DNA of 64,000 nucleotides from Cellulomonas sp. SLBN-39 (GCF_006715865.1 NZ_VFOA01000001.1:3038001-3102000); one strand, 5' to 3'; positions 17,674 through 29,465 are shown, counted from the stretch's first letter. Translations and numbers: made by a program. Notes: generated by a model not told the origin, from the sequence alone.

Positions 17674-18905
17674 GCGGTGGTGGCCGCGCGGGCCAGCTCG
17701 ACGTCGAGGCCCTCGGACCGCATCCGCACGTCGACGTAGAGCAGCGCGACGACGGCCGCGAGGAACGACGTCGAGACGGTCAGGCCCACGACGTTGCCGA
17801 CCGCGCTCACCACGAGCGTCAGGTCGTAGGAGCCGGTGGCGCCGACGACGAAGGACCCGATGAGGCTCGCGGGCACGATGAACAGCTGCGCGAGGACCGA
17901 CACGAGGACGGACGAGAGCAGGTAGATGCCGAGCAGGCGCCAGAAGCTACCCCGCGTCAGGCGCCAGGCCCGGGCGACGGTGGCCCAGAACGGCTTGCCC
18001 TCGAGCATGAGCGCGGCGGGCACGAGCAGCGTGCGGACCATCACCCACACGCCGGCGACGAGCACGGCGAGCAGCCCGACGACCAGGACGACCCAGGCCA
18101 GCGCGTCCTGCCCCTGCACGAAGGCGAGGGCGACCACGCCGCCCAGCGCGCCCAGCACGACGAGCTGGGCGAGGCCGACCAGCACGGAGAACCCGAAGAC
18201 CCACCACACGCGCGGCGACCGCAGCACCTCGCGGATGCTCACGGTGCGGCCGATCACGGAGCGGCTGACCGAGACGATGAGCAGGCCGGTGAGCATGGTG
18301 ACGGCCGGCACCAGCAGCGGCGCCGTCACGGTCTGGGCGCCCGAGAGCGCGAGCACGTCGGTCATCTCCGCGCCGCCGTCGGCGGCCAGGCCGCTGCTGA
18401 GCATCGCGTCCGAGAGGCTGGCGGCGAGGATCCGGCTCAGGTACAGCTGCACGAGCGTCTGCAGGACGACGGTGACGGTCACGACGAGGGCCGTCAGGCC
18501 GAACATGACGGTCGGGTTGGCCCGGATCGCGCGGACCGACCCGTCGAGGACCTCCCCGAGGCCCAGCGGGCGCAGCGGCACGATCCCGGGCTGCACGGGC
18601 GCGGGGACCCACCCCCCGGCGCCGCCGTAGGCGGGCGGGGCGTCCTGCCCACCGCCCCACCCCGCGGGCGCCTGCCAGCCGGGTGCGGGCGCGGCGGTGT
18701 CGGTCTGCGGGCCGGCGGCCGGCGTGCCCCACGCGGCGGGCGACGCGGGCTCGCCCCATCCGCCGGGCCCGGCCGGCGGCGGGGGCGGCGTCCCGCCCGG
18801 TGCGGACCACGCCGCCGGTGCAGGTGCGGCCGGCGCGGCCGCCGGGTCGGGCGACCCGGGCGCCGACCCCGTCGGCGGGCGCAGGTCGTCGTGCGGGGCG
18901 GTCAT
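17670..18905 (-). CDS. Multi-pass membrane protein with proline-rich cytoplasmic N-terminus
   Basis: A 411-residue protein. Residues 1-110 are Pro/Gly/Ala/Trp-rich and probably disordered (GGTPPPPPAGPGGWGEP and similar). After the landmark LRPLGLGEVLDGSVRAIRAN come about six hydrophobic segments ending near MRSEGLDVEL. That layout matches actinobacterial proteins annotated as a glycerophosphoryl diester phosphodiesterase membrane-domain family; no catalytic GDPD residues are present, so it is not an enzyme of that type. ATG 18905 has a GAGGAG Shine-Dalgarno 9 nt upstream. First gene of the five-gene MoxR operon, divergent from mtrA. Confidence 0.78.
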   Translation of the reverse strand: MTAPHDDLRPPTGSAPGSPDPAAAPAAPAPAAWSAPGGTPPPPPAGPGGWGEPASPAAWGTPAAGPQTDTAAPAPGWQAPAGWGGGQDAPPAYGGAGGWVPAPVQPGIVPLRPLGLGEVLDGSVRAIRANPTVMFGLTALVVTVTVVLQTLVQLYLSRILAASLSDAMLSSGLAADGGAEMTDVLALSGAQTVTAPLLVPAVTMLTGLLIVSVSRSVIGRTVSIREVLRSPRVWWVFGFSVLVGLAQLVVLGALGGVVALAFVQGQDALAWVVLVVGLLAVLVAGVWVMVRTLLVPAALMLEGKPFWATVARAWRLTRGSFWRLLGIYLLSSVLVSVLAQLFIVPASLIGSFVVGATGSYDLTLVVSAVGNVVGLTVSTSFLAAVVALLYVDVRMRSEGLDVELARAATTA

Positions 18906-18983
18906 CGGCGTGCTGCTCCTCGGCGGTGCTCGTGGGCCCGTGCCCCGCTGGCCGGACCGTGCCGGGCCGCGCCGGTCGGCGGG

Positions 18984-19013
18984 CCGGCGCGCAGGTCCGG
19001 CGCGCAGGTCCGG
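18984..19013. repeat. Tandem 13-bp repeat between the MoxR operon and mtrA
   Basis: The 17-mer CCGGCGCGCAGGTCCGG occurs at 18984-19000 and again at 18997-19013, so a 13-bp unit is repeated in tandem. It lies in the shared 235-bp divergent promoter region. Could be slippage or a paired binding site. Confidence 0.55.
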
Positions 19014-19140
19014 GGCGTGCGGCCCCGGGGCCCTCATCGTGCCACGCGTGCGCCCGCCGCGGCCCGCCCGCCGCGACACGCCCCGCGGTCTCACCCGCCC
19101 GCGCGGCGGCGCCCGCGGCGGGCGGTGAGAGGATGCCGCC

Positions 19141-19824
19141 ATGAAGGGACGCGTCCTGGTGGTCGACGACGACACGGCACTGGCCGAGATGATCGGCATC
19201 GTGCTGCGCTCGGAGGGATTCGACCCGGTGTTCTGCGAGGACGGCGACGAGGCCCTCGGGGCGTTCCGGGCGTCCGCCCCCGACCTGGTCCTGCTCGACC
19301 TGATGCTGCCCGGCCGGGACGGCAACGAGGTTTGCCGGCAGATCCGCGCGGAGTCCGGCGTCCCGATCGTGATGCTCACGGCCAAGTCCGACACGGTCGA
19401 CGTCGTCCTGGGCCTGGAGTCGGGCGCCGACGACTACATCTCCAAGCCCTTCAAGCCCAAGGAGCTCGTCGCCCGCGTGCGCGCCCGCCTGCGGCGCACC
19501 GACGAGCCGTCCCCGGAGCACCTGGCCATCGGCGACCTCTCGATCGACGTGCCCGGCCACCGCGTCGAGCGGGCGGGCCGGCCGATCTCGCTGACGCCCC
19601 TGGAGTTCGACCTGCTCGTGGCGCTCGCGCGCAAGCCGTGGCAGGTGTTCACCCGCGAGGTCCTGCTGGAGAAGGTGTGGGGGTACCGCCACGCGGCCGA
19701 CACGCGCCTGGTGAACGTCCACGTGCAGCGGCTGCGCTCCAAGATCGAGAACGACCCCGAGCGCCCCGAGATCGTCGTGACCGTGCGCGGCGTCGGCTAC
19801 AAGGCGGGCGTCGCGGGGCCGTGA
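19141..19824 (+). CDS. mtrA: Two-component response regulator MtrA
   Basis: A 227-residue OmpR-type regulator. The receiver domain has the acidic pocket (DDD at 9-11), phospho-acceptor Asp53 in LLDLMLPG, TAKSD and the K in SKPFKPKEL. The C-terminal winged helix includes LTPLEFDLLVALARKP and ends with VTVRGVGYKAG. MtrA governs cell division, peptidoglycan and osmotic-stress genes in actinobacteria and is often essential. The ATG is preceded by GAGAGG; GAGGAT (19129-19134) could also serve as a -10 for a leaderless message. Overlaps mtrB as GTGA. Confidence 0.95.
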   Translation: MKGRVLVVDDDTALAEMIGIVLRSEGFDPVFCEDGDEALGAFRASAPDLVLLDLMLPGRDGNEVCRQIRAESGVPIVMLTAKSDTVDVVLGLESGADDYISKPFKPKELVARVRARLRRTDEPSPEHLAIGDLSIDVPGHRVERAGRPISLTPLEFDLLVALARKPWQVFTREVLLEKVWGYRHAADTRLVNVHVQRLRSKIENDPERPEIVVTVRGVGYKAGVAGP

Positions 19825-21602
19825 CCCGACCGGCCGGCAGCCGCGCCCGCACCGACGCCGTGCGCGCGCTCGCCCTGCGGTGGCGTCTGCTGCGGGTCCG
19901 TGCCGCGCGGCGGGCCCGCTCGGCGTCCCGCCACTGGCGCTCGTCGCTGCAGGTGCGGGTCCTCACCTCGACCCTGACGATCGGTCTCGTCGCCCTCGCG
20001 ATGCTCGGGCTGTACGTGGGCGACCGGGTGCGGGACGGGCTGTTCGACGCCCGGCGCGACCAGGTGCTGCGCGAGAGCGCACGCAGCACGCAGCAGGCGC
20101 AGGGGCTGCTCGACGCGGCCACGGCCACCACGGGCCGGCAGGTGCAGATCCTCCTGCAGGACGTCACCGACCAGGTGTACGCGAGCGGCTCGGGGGAGCG
20201 GGACGTGTTCATGCTGCGCGCACCGGGGCAGACGTCGACCGTCGGCGCCATCGCCACGGCGAGCGACCGCGCCCTGGTCGACCTCGTCAGCCGCGAGCTC
20301 AAGGAGGCGACGGCCGGCGGCGGGCAGCACTGGCAGTCCGTGGGCGTCGTCCAGGACGACGGGCGGGTCTCGCCGGCGGTCGTCGTCGGCCAGGACGTCA
20401 CGGTGCCGGTCGTCGGGACCTACCAGATCTTCTTCCTCTACAGCCTCCAGGCCGAGCAGGACCGGCTCGACTTCCTCCTGCGGACCCTCGCGCTGGCGGG
20501 TGCGGCCCTGGTGGTGCTGCTGGGCGCGACGACGTGGTCGGTCACCCGGCGGACCGTGCACCCCGTCCGTCGTGCCGCCCAGGTCGCCGAGCGCCTCGCC
20601 GACGGCCACCTGTCCGAGCGCATGCCCGTGCGCGGCGAGGACGAGATGGCCACGCTCGCCCGCTCGTTCAACGAGATGGCCGAGAGCCTGCAGGACCAGA
20701 TCCGCCGCATGGAGGAGCTGTCCACGCTCCAGCGCCGGTTCGTCTCCGACGTCTCGCACGAGCTGCGCACGCCGCTGACGACGATCCGGATGGCCGGGGA
20801 GGTGATCCACGCCTCCCGCGAGGACTTCGAGCCCGCGGTCAAGCGGTCCGCCGAGCTGCTGCAGACCCAGCTGGACCGGTTCGAGGACCTGCTGGCCGAC
20901 CTGCTCGAGATCAGCCGGTTCGACGCCGGTGCGGCCGTCCTCGACGCCGAGGGGCGCGACGTGCGCGACGTCGTGCTGCGCGCGGTCGACAACGCCGCAC
21001 CCCTGGCCCAGCGGCGCGGCTCGTGGGTGCACGTGGACCTGCCCGGCACGCCCGCGACCGCCGACATCGACCCGCGGCGCGTCGAGCGCGTGCTGCGCAA
21101 CCTGCTCGTCAACGCCGTCGAGCACGCCGACGGATCGGCGGTCGAGGTCACCGTCGGCGCCGACCAGCACGCCGTCGCCGTCACGGTCCGCGACCACGGC
21201 GTCGGGATGACCGCCCAGGAGGCCGCCCACGTGTTCGACCGCTTCTGGCGCGCCGACCCGGCGCGCGCCCGCACGACCGGCGGCACGGGTCTCGGTCTGG
21301 CGATCTCCCTGGAGGACGCCCACCTGCACGGCGGCTGGCTGCAGGCGTGGGGCCGGCCCGGGCGCGGGGCGAGCTTCCGGCTGACGCTGCCGCGCCGGGC
21401 GGGCATCGTGCTCACCGGCTCGCCGCTGCCGCTGGAGCCCGACGAGCACCCCGTGGCCCACGTCCAGCCCGCCCGCCCGGTGCACGACCCGGCGGCGCTG
21501 CCCGAGCTGCCTCCCATGACCGGCGAGATCACCGTGGTGGGCGGCGGACCGGGCGGGGCTGCCGGGTCGGGCCGTCACCCGCGGGCCGAGGCGGAGCGGT
21601 GA
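19821..21602 (+). CDS. mtrB: Sensor histidine kinase MtrB
   Basis: A 593-residue membrane kinase that phosphorylates MtrA. A basic N-terminus precedes membrane helix 1 (about 46-66), then an extracytoplasmic sensor region of 150 residues and helix 2 (about 217-237). A HAMP linker follows, then the H-box SDVSHELRTPL with phospho-acceptor His313, the N-box LRNLLVNAVEHADG, and the G boxes DHGVGM and GGTGLGLAI. A Pro/Gly-rich tail of about 50 residues ends the protein. The GTG overlaps mtrA, and the stop overlaps lpqB, giving the usual mtrA-mtrB-lpqB operon. Confidence 0.94.
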   Translation: MTRPAGSRARTDAVRALALRWRLLRVRAARRARSASRHWRSSLQVRVLTSTLTIGLVALAMLGLYVGDRVRDGLFDARRDQVLRESARSTQQAQGLLDAATATTGRQVQILLQDVTDQVYASGSGERDVFMLRAPGQTSTVGAIATASDRALVDLVSRELKEATAGGGQHWQSVGVVQDDGRVSPAVVVGQDVTVPVVGTYQIFFLYSLQAEQDRLDFLLRTLALAGAALVVLLGATTWSVTRRTVHPVRRAAQVAERLADGHLSERMPVRGEDEMATLARSFNEMAESLQDQIRRMEELSTLQRRFVSDVSHELRTPLTTIRMAGEVIHASREDFEPAVKRSAELLQTQLDRFEDLLADLLEISRFDAGAAVLDAEGRDVRDVVLRAVDNAAPLAQRRGSWVHVDLPGTPATADIDPRRVERVLRNLLVNAVEHADGSAVEVTVGADQHAVAVTVRDHGVGMTAQEAAHVFDRFWRADPARARTTGGTGLGLAISLEDAHLHGGWLQAWGRPGRGASFRLTLPRRAGIVLTGSPLPLEPDEHPVAHVQPARPVHDPAALPELPPMTGEITVVGGGPGGAAGSGRHPRAEAER

Positions 21603-23272
21603 GCGCCGCCCGGACGTCCCCGCACCCCCGGCCCCGCCCGCGCACCGGCGTGCGCGCGCTCGTCGGCCTGCTCGCCGCCGCGCTCGCCGGGTGCGCCGCG
21701 ATCCCGACCTCGGGGCCGGTCGTCGAGGGCGACGGCGAGGTCGGGGAGCGGGACCGCGTCGTGGTCCTCGCGCAGGGACCGCAGGCCGACGCGGCGCCCG
21801 AGGAGATCGTCGAGGGCTTCCTGCTGGCCGGCGCCGCCGAGGTCACCGCCGACTTCGCGGTCACGCGCGAGTACCTCGTCCCGCAGGCCCGCTCGGAGTG
21901 GGACCCGCTGGCCGGCGCCGTCGTCGCGGAGGACGTCACCTACGAGCAGACCGGCGAGGCGCGCATCACGGCCGAGGCGACCGTGCTGGGCACGGTCGAC
22001 GCCGAGGGCCGCTACGCCCAGGCCCCCGACGGCGCGCGCGAGTCCCTCGTGTTCGAGCTCCAGCAGGACGGCGACGGCAGCTGGCGCATCGCCCGGGCCC
22101 CCGACGGCCTCGTCGTGACCGCCCGCGACCTCGAGCGGCAGTTCCGGGCCACGTCCGTGTACTTCCTCACCCCCGACCACCGGCACCTGGTGCCCGAGCT
22201 GCGATGGTTCCCCGACCGCGACCTCGCCCTCGCCACCGCGGTGGTCCGGGCGCTGCTCGCCGGGCCGTCGCCCTGGCTGCGCGACGCCGTGACCAGCGAG
22301 ATCCCTGCCGGTGCGGAGCTGCGGCCCGAGGCGGTGACCGTCGAGGACGGCGTCGCCGAGCTCTCGCTGCAGCCGGCCCAGGCCGTCCAGGAGGCCGACC
22401 GCGGCCTCCTGCTCGCCCAGGTCGAGGCGTCGCTGCGCCCGCTCGGCGTGACGGGCGTCGAGGTCAGCGCGGGCGGGGTGCTGCTCGAGGGCGCGTCCGC
22501 GCTGGAGGCGTGGGAGGGCGGCGACGCCGAGGTCGTGGCCGAGGGTGCGCTGCTGCGGCTCGCGGGCGGCACCGCGACGCCCGTCGAGGGCGTCGAGCCC
22601 GGACCCGTCACGGGGCTGGCCCGCAGCGAGGACGGCGCGACCCGCGTGGCCGTCAGGCCCCCCGGCGAGCTCGTGCAGATCGGCGCCGACGGTGTCGTCC
22701 CCCTGCTGACGCGGACCGCGCTCGTCCCGCCCTCGGTCGACCCCGAGGGGTACGTGTGGTCCGCGTCCGGCGTCGCCGGTCGCCCCCTGCTGGCCCTGGC
22801 CCCCACGGCGGAGGAGGTCGAGGTCGACGCGGACTGGCTCGCGGACCGGGCCGTGCGCGGGCTGCGGGTCTCCCGCGACGGCACCCGGGTCGCCGTGGTG
22901 TCCACGGGCGCGGACGGCACCACCCTGGACGTCGCCGGGGTGGTCCGCGACGAGACCGGCGCACCCGTGCGGCTCGGCCCCCCGGTGCGCGCGGGTGCCC
23001 CGCTCGACCCGTCGGGGCCCGTGGTCTGGGTGGACGACGTCACGCTGGCGGTCCTGACGCAGGGCGACGTGGGGGCGCCGTCCCTCGTGACGGTCGGCGG
23101 CCCGAGCACCGCGCTGCCGGTCGTGGCGGACGCGGTCGCGCTGGCCGCGGGCCGTGGCGAGCGGTCGCTGCTGGTGCTCACGGCGGACGGCGACCTGCTG
23201 CGCTACGACGGCCGGACGTGGGTGCGCGTGCCGGGCGTCGGGCCCGTGACGGCCGCCGCCTACCCGGGCTGA
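21599..23272 (+). CDS. lpqB: Lipoprotein LpqB
   Basis: A 557-residue lipoprotein that in relatives binds and modulates the MtrB sensor. The lipobox is LAGC just after a Leu/Ala-rich signal (GLLAAALAGC), then AIPTSGPV, the typical mature start. The N-terminal half contains a GerMN-like domain (about 180-300: VYFLTPDHRHLVPELRWF); the C-terminal half has repeated beta-propeller-like strands (GLRVSRDGTRVAVVS). Start overlaps mtrB by 4 nt. Confidence 0.93.
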   Translation: MSAARTSPHPRPRPRTGVRALVGLLAAALAGCAAIPTSGPVVEGDGEVGERDRVVVLAQGPQADAAPEEIVEGFLLAGAAEVTADFAVTREYLVPQARSEWDPLAGAVVAEDVTYEQTGEARITAEATVLGTVDAEGRYAQAPDGARESLVFELQQDGDGSWRIARAPDGLVVTARDLERQFRATSVYFLTPDHRHLVPELRWFPDRDLALATAVVRALLAGPSPWLRDAVTSEIPAGAELRPEAVTVEDGVAELSLQPAQAVQEADRGLLLAQVEASLRPLGVTGVEVSAGGVLLEGASALEAWEGGDAEVVAEGALLRLAGGTATPVEGVEPGPVTGLARSEDGATRVAVRPPGELVQIGADGVVPLLTRTALVPPSVDPEGYVWSASGVAGRPLLALAPTAEEVEVDADWLADRAVRGLRVSRDGTRVAVVSTGADGTTLDVAGVVRDETGAPVRLGPPVRAGAPLDPSGPVVWVDDVTLAVLTQGDVGAPSLVTVGGPSTALPVVADAVALAAGRGERSLLVLTADGDLLRYDGRTWVRVPGVGPVTAAAYPG

Positions 23273-23430
23273 GGTCGTCCGGGCGGGACTCCCGACGCCG
23301 GCATCGCGTCCGGTACCGCGGCACGGCGCCGGGTGCGGCCGAGCCGTCCCCAGCCCGGCCCGCACGTCGCTCCCGCCCCGGGTGCCCGCCGCTGGCCGGC
23401 GGACGCCCTCTGCCGGGGCAGCCTGGCAGG

Positions 23431-24273
23431 GTGCGGACGGGTCGGGCAGGGGGCAGGACGGCGCCTGCGGTCCTGCGGCGGCTGGCCCGGCTCGTGCTGC
23501 CCGTCGCGTGCGCGGGCTGCGGGCTCGAGGACGTGCCCTGGTGCGACACGTGCGACGGCACGCTCGCCGGGCCGCTCGTGCGCAGCGAGCGCGGGGCGGC
23601 CCGCCTCGACCTCGCCGACGGCCGGGTGCTGCTGCCCGTCGGCGCGCTGACCGCCTACGCGGGACCGGTGCGCGCGGCGGTCGGGGCCTGGAAGGACGGC
23701 GGCCGTGCCGACCTGGACCGCGTGCTCGCGGACCACCTCGCGGACGCCACGACGGCGCTCGCCCCCGACCTGCTCGCGCGCACCGGTGGACCCGTGGTGG
23801 TGGTGCCCGCGCCGTCCACCGCGTCCGCCCGTCGCCGCCGCGGCCGTGAGCCGGTCGCCGCGCTCGCCGCCGGTGCCGCTGCGGGGCTGCGGGACGGCGG
23901 GGTGCCGGCACGGGTGGAGGCGCTGCTGCGCCGGGCCGGCGGGCCGGACCTGGCCGGGCTCGGCGCCCGGGCCCGCCAGGAGGCGCTCGCGGGCCGGGTG
24001 CGCACGCGACGCGGCGTCGCGGGCGGCGACCCGGTGCTCCTCGTCGACGACGTGCTGACCACCGGGGCGACCCTCGCGGCGTGCGTCCGTGCGCTCGACG
24101 GCGTGCCGGTCCTCGGGGCGGTGGTGCTCGCGGCGACGCCGCCGCCCCGGCCCCCGGCCACGCCGCCGCCGGGACGACCTGGCGACGACGGCGTCGGCCT
24201 GGCGCGGGCGGCGCACGGATCCGTGCAGGTCCACCCGCCGCGCCGCGTGCGCGGTGCGCCCGGACCGGGTTAG
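23431..24273 (+). CDS. ComF-like phosphoribosyltransferase domain protein
   Basis: A 280-residue protein. An N-terminal four-cysteine zinc finger (C27, C30, C38, C41) is followed by a phosphoribosyltransferase fold with PRPP loop VLLVDDVLTTGATL. ComF of Bacillus takes part in DNA uptake; in most actinobacteria the role is unknown, so no gene symbol is given. GTG 23431 is preceded by CAGCCT (23419-23424) 6 nt upstream, fitting a leaderless start. The stop codon TAG is also the first part of the predicted hpf -10 element. The same comF-hpf order downstream of lpqB exists in mycobacteria. Confidence 0.85.
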   Translation: MRTGRAGGRTAPAVLRRLARLVLPVACAGCGLEDVPWCDTCDGTLAGPLVRSERGAARLDLADGRVLLPVGALTAYAGPVRAAVGAWKDGGRADLDRVLADHLADATTALAPDLLARTGGPVVVVPAPSTASARRRRGREPVAALAAGAAAGLRDGGVPARVEALLRRAGGPDLAGLGARARQEALAGRVRTRRGVAGGDPVLLVDDVLTTGATLAACVRALDGVPVLGAVVLAATPPPRPPATPPPGRPGDDGVGLARAAHGSVQVHPPRRVRGAPGPG

Positions 24274-24276
24274 CGT
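24271..24276 (+). promoter_or_regulatory. Putative -10 element of hpf, overlapping the comF stop
   Basis: TAGCGT starts on the comF TAG stop codon and would give a leader of about 138 nt before the hpf ATG. That leader carries a pair of competing hairpins. No obvious -35 was found. Confidence 0.45.
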
Positions 24277-24324
24277 GGAGCACTGGAACGACGACGCACC
24301 GCCCCTGGCGGCGCGCGGCGCCCC

Positions 24325-24415
24325 GAGGAGGTGATGCCACCCCTGCTCCCCGTTCGGGGCAGCAGACGTCCCTCGTCCGGGCGGGGTCGTCCCCGTCCCT
24401 CACCTCCTGAGGAGG
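24325..24415 (+). promoter_or_regulatory. Leader of hpf with two mutually exclusive pairings over the ribosome-binding site
   Basis: AGGAGGTGA (24326-24334) is perfectly complementary over 9 nt to TCACCTCCT (24400-24408). The CCTCC inside the latter (24403-24407) can instead form a 5-bp triloop hairpin with the Shine-Dalgarno GGAGG (24411-24415). Pairing with the distal arm would free the ribosome-binding site; local pairing would mask it. Seen in sequence; regulation is inference. Confidence 0.4.
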
Positions 24416-24420
24416 CACAC

Positions 24421-25050
24421 ATGGAGATCGTGGTTGCAGGCCGGCACACCGAGGTCACCGCGCGGTACCGCGCGCACCTGGAGACGAAGCTCGCCAAGAT
24501 CGAGCAGCTGGCCCCCCGCGCGCAGCGCGTCGACGTCCTCGTCTCGCACGAGGCCAACCCCCGGCAGTCCGGCAGCAGCGAGAAGGTGGAGATCACCGTC
24601 CTCGACAAGGGCCCGGTGATCCGCGCCGAGGCCTGCGCGGACGACGCCTACGCGGCCCTCGACCTCGCGCTCGGACGGCTGCTGGAGCGGCTGCGACGGC
24701 ACCGCGACCGGCGCAAGGACCACCGCAACCACACCCCGGTGCCCCCGGTGGACGTGCGGCCGCCCGAGCAGGTGCCCGCGCCGGAGCCGGCGCCGGAGCC
24801 CCAGGACGGCGACGTGCACGAGACGACGCTCGGGGACTCGCCCGTCGTCATCCGCGAGAAGCTGCACCACGCGCAGCCGATGACCGTCGACGACGCCCTC
24901 TACGAGATGGAGCTCGTCGGCCACGACTTCTTCCTGTTCGTCGACGCCGAGACGGCGCAGCCGGCGGTCGCGTACCGCCGTCGGGGCTGGAGCTACGGCG
25001 TCATCAAGCTCGACCAGCCGGTCGTGCGGGCCGAGGCGCCCGTCGGCTGA
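24421..25050 (+). CDS. hpf: Long-form ribosome hibernation promoting factor
   Basis: A 209-residue protein that dimerises 70S ribosomes in stationary phase or stress. The N-terminal S30AE domain (1-100: MEIVVAGRHTEVT, ALGRLLERLRRHRDRRK) binds the decoding site. A Pro/Glu linker (about 102-130) leads to the C-terminal dimerisation domain with HHAQPMTVDDALYEMELVGH and YRRRGWSYGVIKL. Two domains make it the long HPF rather than YfiA/RaiA. ATG 24421 has a strong GAGGAG site 9 nt upstream. The leader has unusual alternative pairing; a 20-bp terminator follows. Confidence 0.93.
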   Translation: MEIVVAGRHTEVTARYRAHLETKLAKIEQLAPRAQRVDVLVSHEANPRQSGSSEKVEITVLDKGPVIRAEACADDAYAALDLALGRLLERLRRHRDRRKDHRNHTPVPPVDVRPPEQVPAPEPAPEPQDGDVHETTLGDSPVVIREKLHHAQPMTVDDALYEMELVGHDFFLFVDAETAQPAVAYRRRGWSYGVIKLDQPVVRAEAPVG

Positions 25051-25063
25051 CCGGTCGGGCACC

Positions 25064-25108
25064 GCGCGACGACGGGCCCGGGCACCACGCCCGGGCCCGT
25101 CGTCGCGC
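25064..25108 (+). terminator. Strong terminator downstream of hpf
   Basis: Arms 25064-25083 and 25089-25108 form a perfect 20-bp stem with a 5-nt ACCAC loop, 14 nt after the hpf stop. No U-tract. Confidence 0.8.
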
Positions 25109-25216
25109 CGGCGGGAGGTCCGTCCCGGACGGAGCCCGCGGCGGCGCCGGGCCCGGGGGCGCCTCCGACGCGGCGGGTGCGGGCGCGGTGTCGGTGGTGA
25201 CCGGCACGATGCGCGG

Positions 25217-26494
25217 GTGCCCCGTCACCCGCCCCTCGACCGACTGACCCTCGCGCAGGCCCGGCGCCTGGCTCTGCGGTCCGCCGGGCTGGACCGCCGC
25301 CGCCCGGAGCCGAGCGCGTCGGCCCGCTCCGGCGCCGCAGCTCTGCGGCGGACCGTCGACCGGCTCGGCGTCCTGCAGATCGACTCCGTCAACGTCCTCG
25401 CCCGCGCCCACCTCATGCCGGTCTACTCGCGCTCCGGGCCGTGGGACGTCGAGGCCCTGGACCGGGCGACGTCCCGCGCCCCGCGGACCCTCGTCGAGGC
25501 GTGGAGCCACGAGGCCACGTTCGTCCCGCCCGCCACGCACCGGCTGCTCGGGTTCCGGCGCCGCGGGTACGCGCAACGCCACCCGCTCGCGCCCGACGGC
25601 GTGCCCGCCGGGTCCTCGCCGCTGCTCGCCGAGGTCCGCGCGCTCGTCGACGCGCACGGGCCGGTCACGGCGCGCGAGGCGCAGGTGCTGCTCGCCGGCG
25701 AGCACCCGCGCCCCGACCCGGCCTGGGGCTGGACCTGGTCGGTGGCGAAGCACGCTCTGGAGCACCTTTTCGGCACGGGCGAGCTGACGTCGGCCGGACG
25801 CAACGCGGCGTTCGAGCGACGGTACGACCGCACCGACCGGGTGCTCGGCCCGGCGCTCGCGGCCGCACCCGAGCCCGCCGAGGCCGACGCGCGCCGGGCG
25901 CTGCTCGCCGTCGCGGCCCGCGCGCACGGCGTGGGCACGCTGCGGTGCCTCGCGGACTACTGGCGGATGCGTCAGGACGCCGCCGCGGCAGCCGTCGACG
26001 ACCTCGTCGAGGAGGGCGTCCTGGTGCCGGTGCACGTCGAGGGCTGGGGCGACGCGTACCGGCACGTCGAGGCGACCGTCCCGCGACGGGTCGACGCCCG
26101 CACCCTGCTGAGCCCGTTCGACCCGCTCGTGTGGGAACGGACGCGGACCGAGCAGGTCTTCGGCCTGCGGTACCGCATCGAGATCTACACCCCGGCGGCC
26201 CGGCGCACGTGGGGCTACTACGTGCTTCCCCTCCTGCTCGGCGACCGGCTCGCGGCCCTGGTCGACCTCAAGGCCGACCGGCGGGCCGGGGTGCTGCGGG
26301 TGCTGGCCGCCCACCGTGCACCGGGTCCCGCGGGCGCGGTCGAGGCCGGCGCGCCGGCCGACGGCGAGCTGGCCCACGAGCTCGTCGCCGAGCTGGCCGT
26401 GCTGGCGGGCTGGCTGGCGCTCGACCGCGTCGAGGCCGGTCCGGACGCCCGCGGCGGCCTGGTCGCGGCCGTCACGGCGGCCCTGCGCACCTGA
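25217..26494 (+). CDS. YcaQ/AlkZ-like winged-helix DNA glycosylase family protein
   Basis: A 425-residue protein of the HTH_42 family. The catalytic-type QxD motif is seen as LQIDSV in [16 protein letters not shown] (about residue 53-57); YcaQ of E. coli unhooks DNA crosslinks and AlkZ of Streptomyces uses QxQ. Further landmarks are [11 protein letters not shown], a central region of winged helices, and the near-C-terminal [16 protein letters not shown] and YRIEIYTP blocks. GTG 25217 follows CACGAT (25205-25210) by 6 nt, predicting a leaderless monocistronic gene. The actual lesion it repairs cannot be told. Confidence 0.85.
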   Translation: MPRHPPLDRLTLAQARRLALRSAGLDRRRPEPSASARSGAAALRRTVDRLGVLQIDSVNVLARAHLMPVYSRSGPWDVEALDRATSRAPRTLVEAWSHEATFVPPATHRLLGFRRRGYAQRHPLAPDGVPAGSSPLLAEVRALVDAHGPVTAREAQVLLAGEHPRPDPAWGWTWSVAKHALEHLFGTGELTSAGRNAAFERRYDRTDRVLGPALAAAPEPAEADARRALLAVAARAHGVGTLRCLADYWRMRQDAAAAAVDDLVEEGVLVPVHVEGWGDAYRHVEATVPRRVDARTLLSPFDPLVWERTRTEQVFGLRYRIEIYTPAARRTWGYYVLPLLLGDRLAALVDLKADRRAGVLRVLAAHRAPGPAGAVEAGAPADGELAHELVAELAVLAGWLALDRVEAGPDARGGLVAAVTAALRT

Positions 26495-26536
26495 CGGGGC
26501 CGCGGGCCGCGTCACCCATCCCGCGGGGTGCTCGCC

Positions 26537-26567
26537 TACGATGGTCGGGCCCGGTCGCGTGACCGGG
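26537..26567 (+). promoter_or_regulatory. Putative secA promoter and 5'-end hairpin
   Basis: TACGAT (26537-26542) would start a transcript near 26549. The first bases of that transcript form a perfect 7-bp stem CCCGGTC/GACCGGG (26550-26556 with 26561-26567) with a GCGT loop, about 55 nt before the secA GTG. It may stabilise the mRNA end. Confidence 0.4.
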
Positions 26568-26621
26568 CGACCACGGGCCGCCCCGACGTCGTGCGGGGCG
26601 CGAACACGTCGGGAGAGATGC

Positions 26622-29447
<2,826 letters not shown>

Positions 29448-29465
29448 CCCGCGAGGTCGCGCGTG

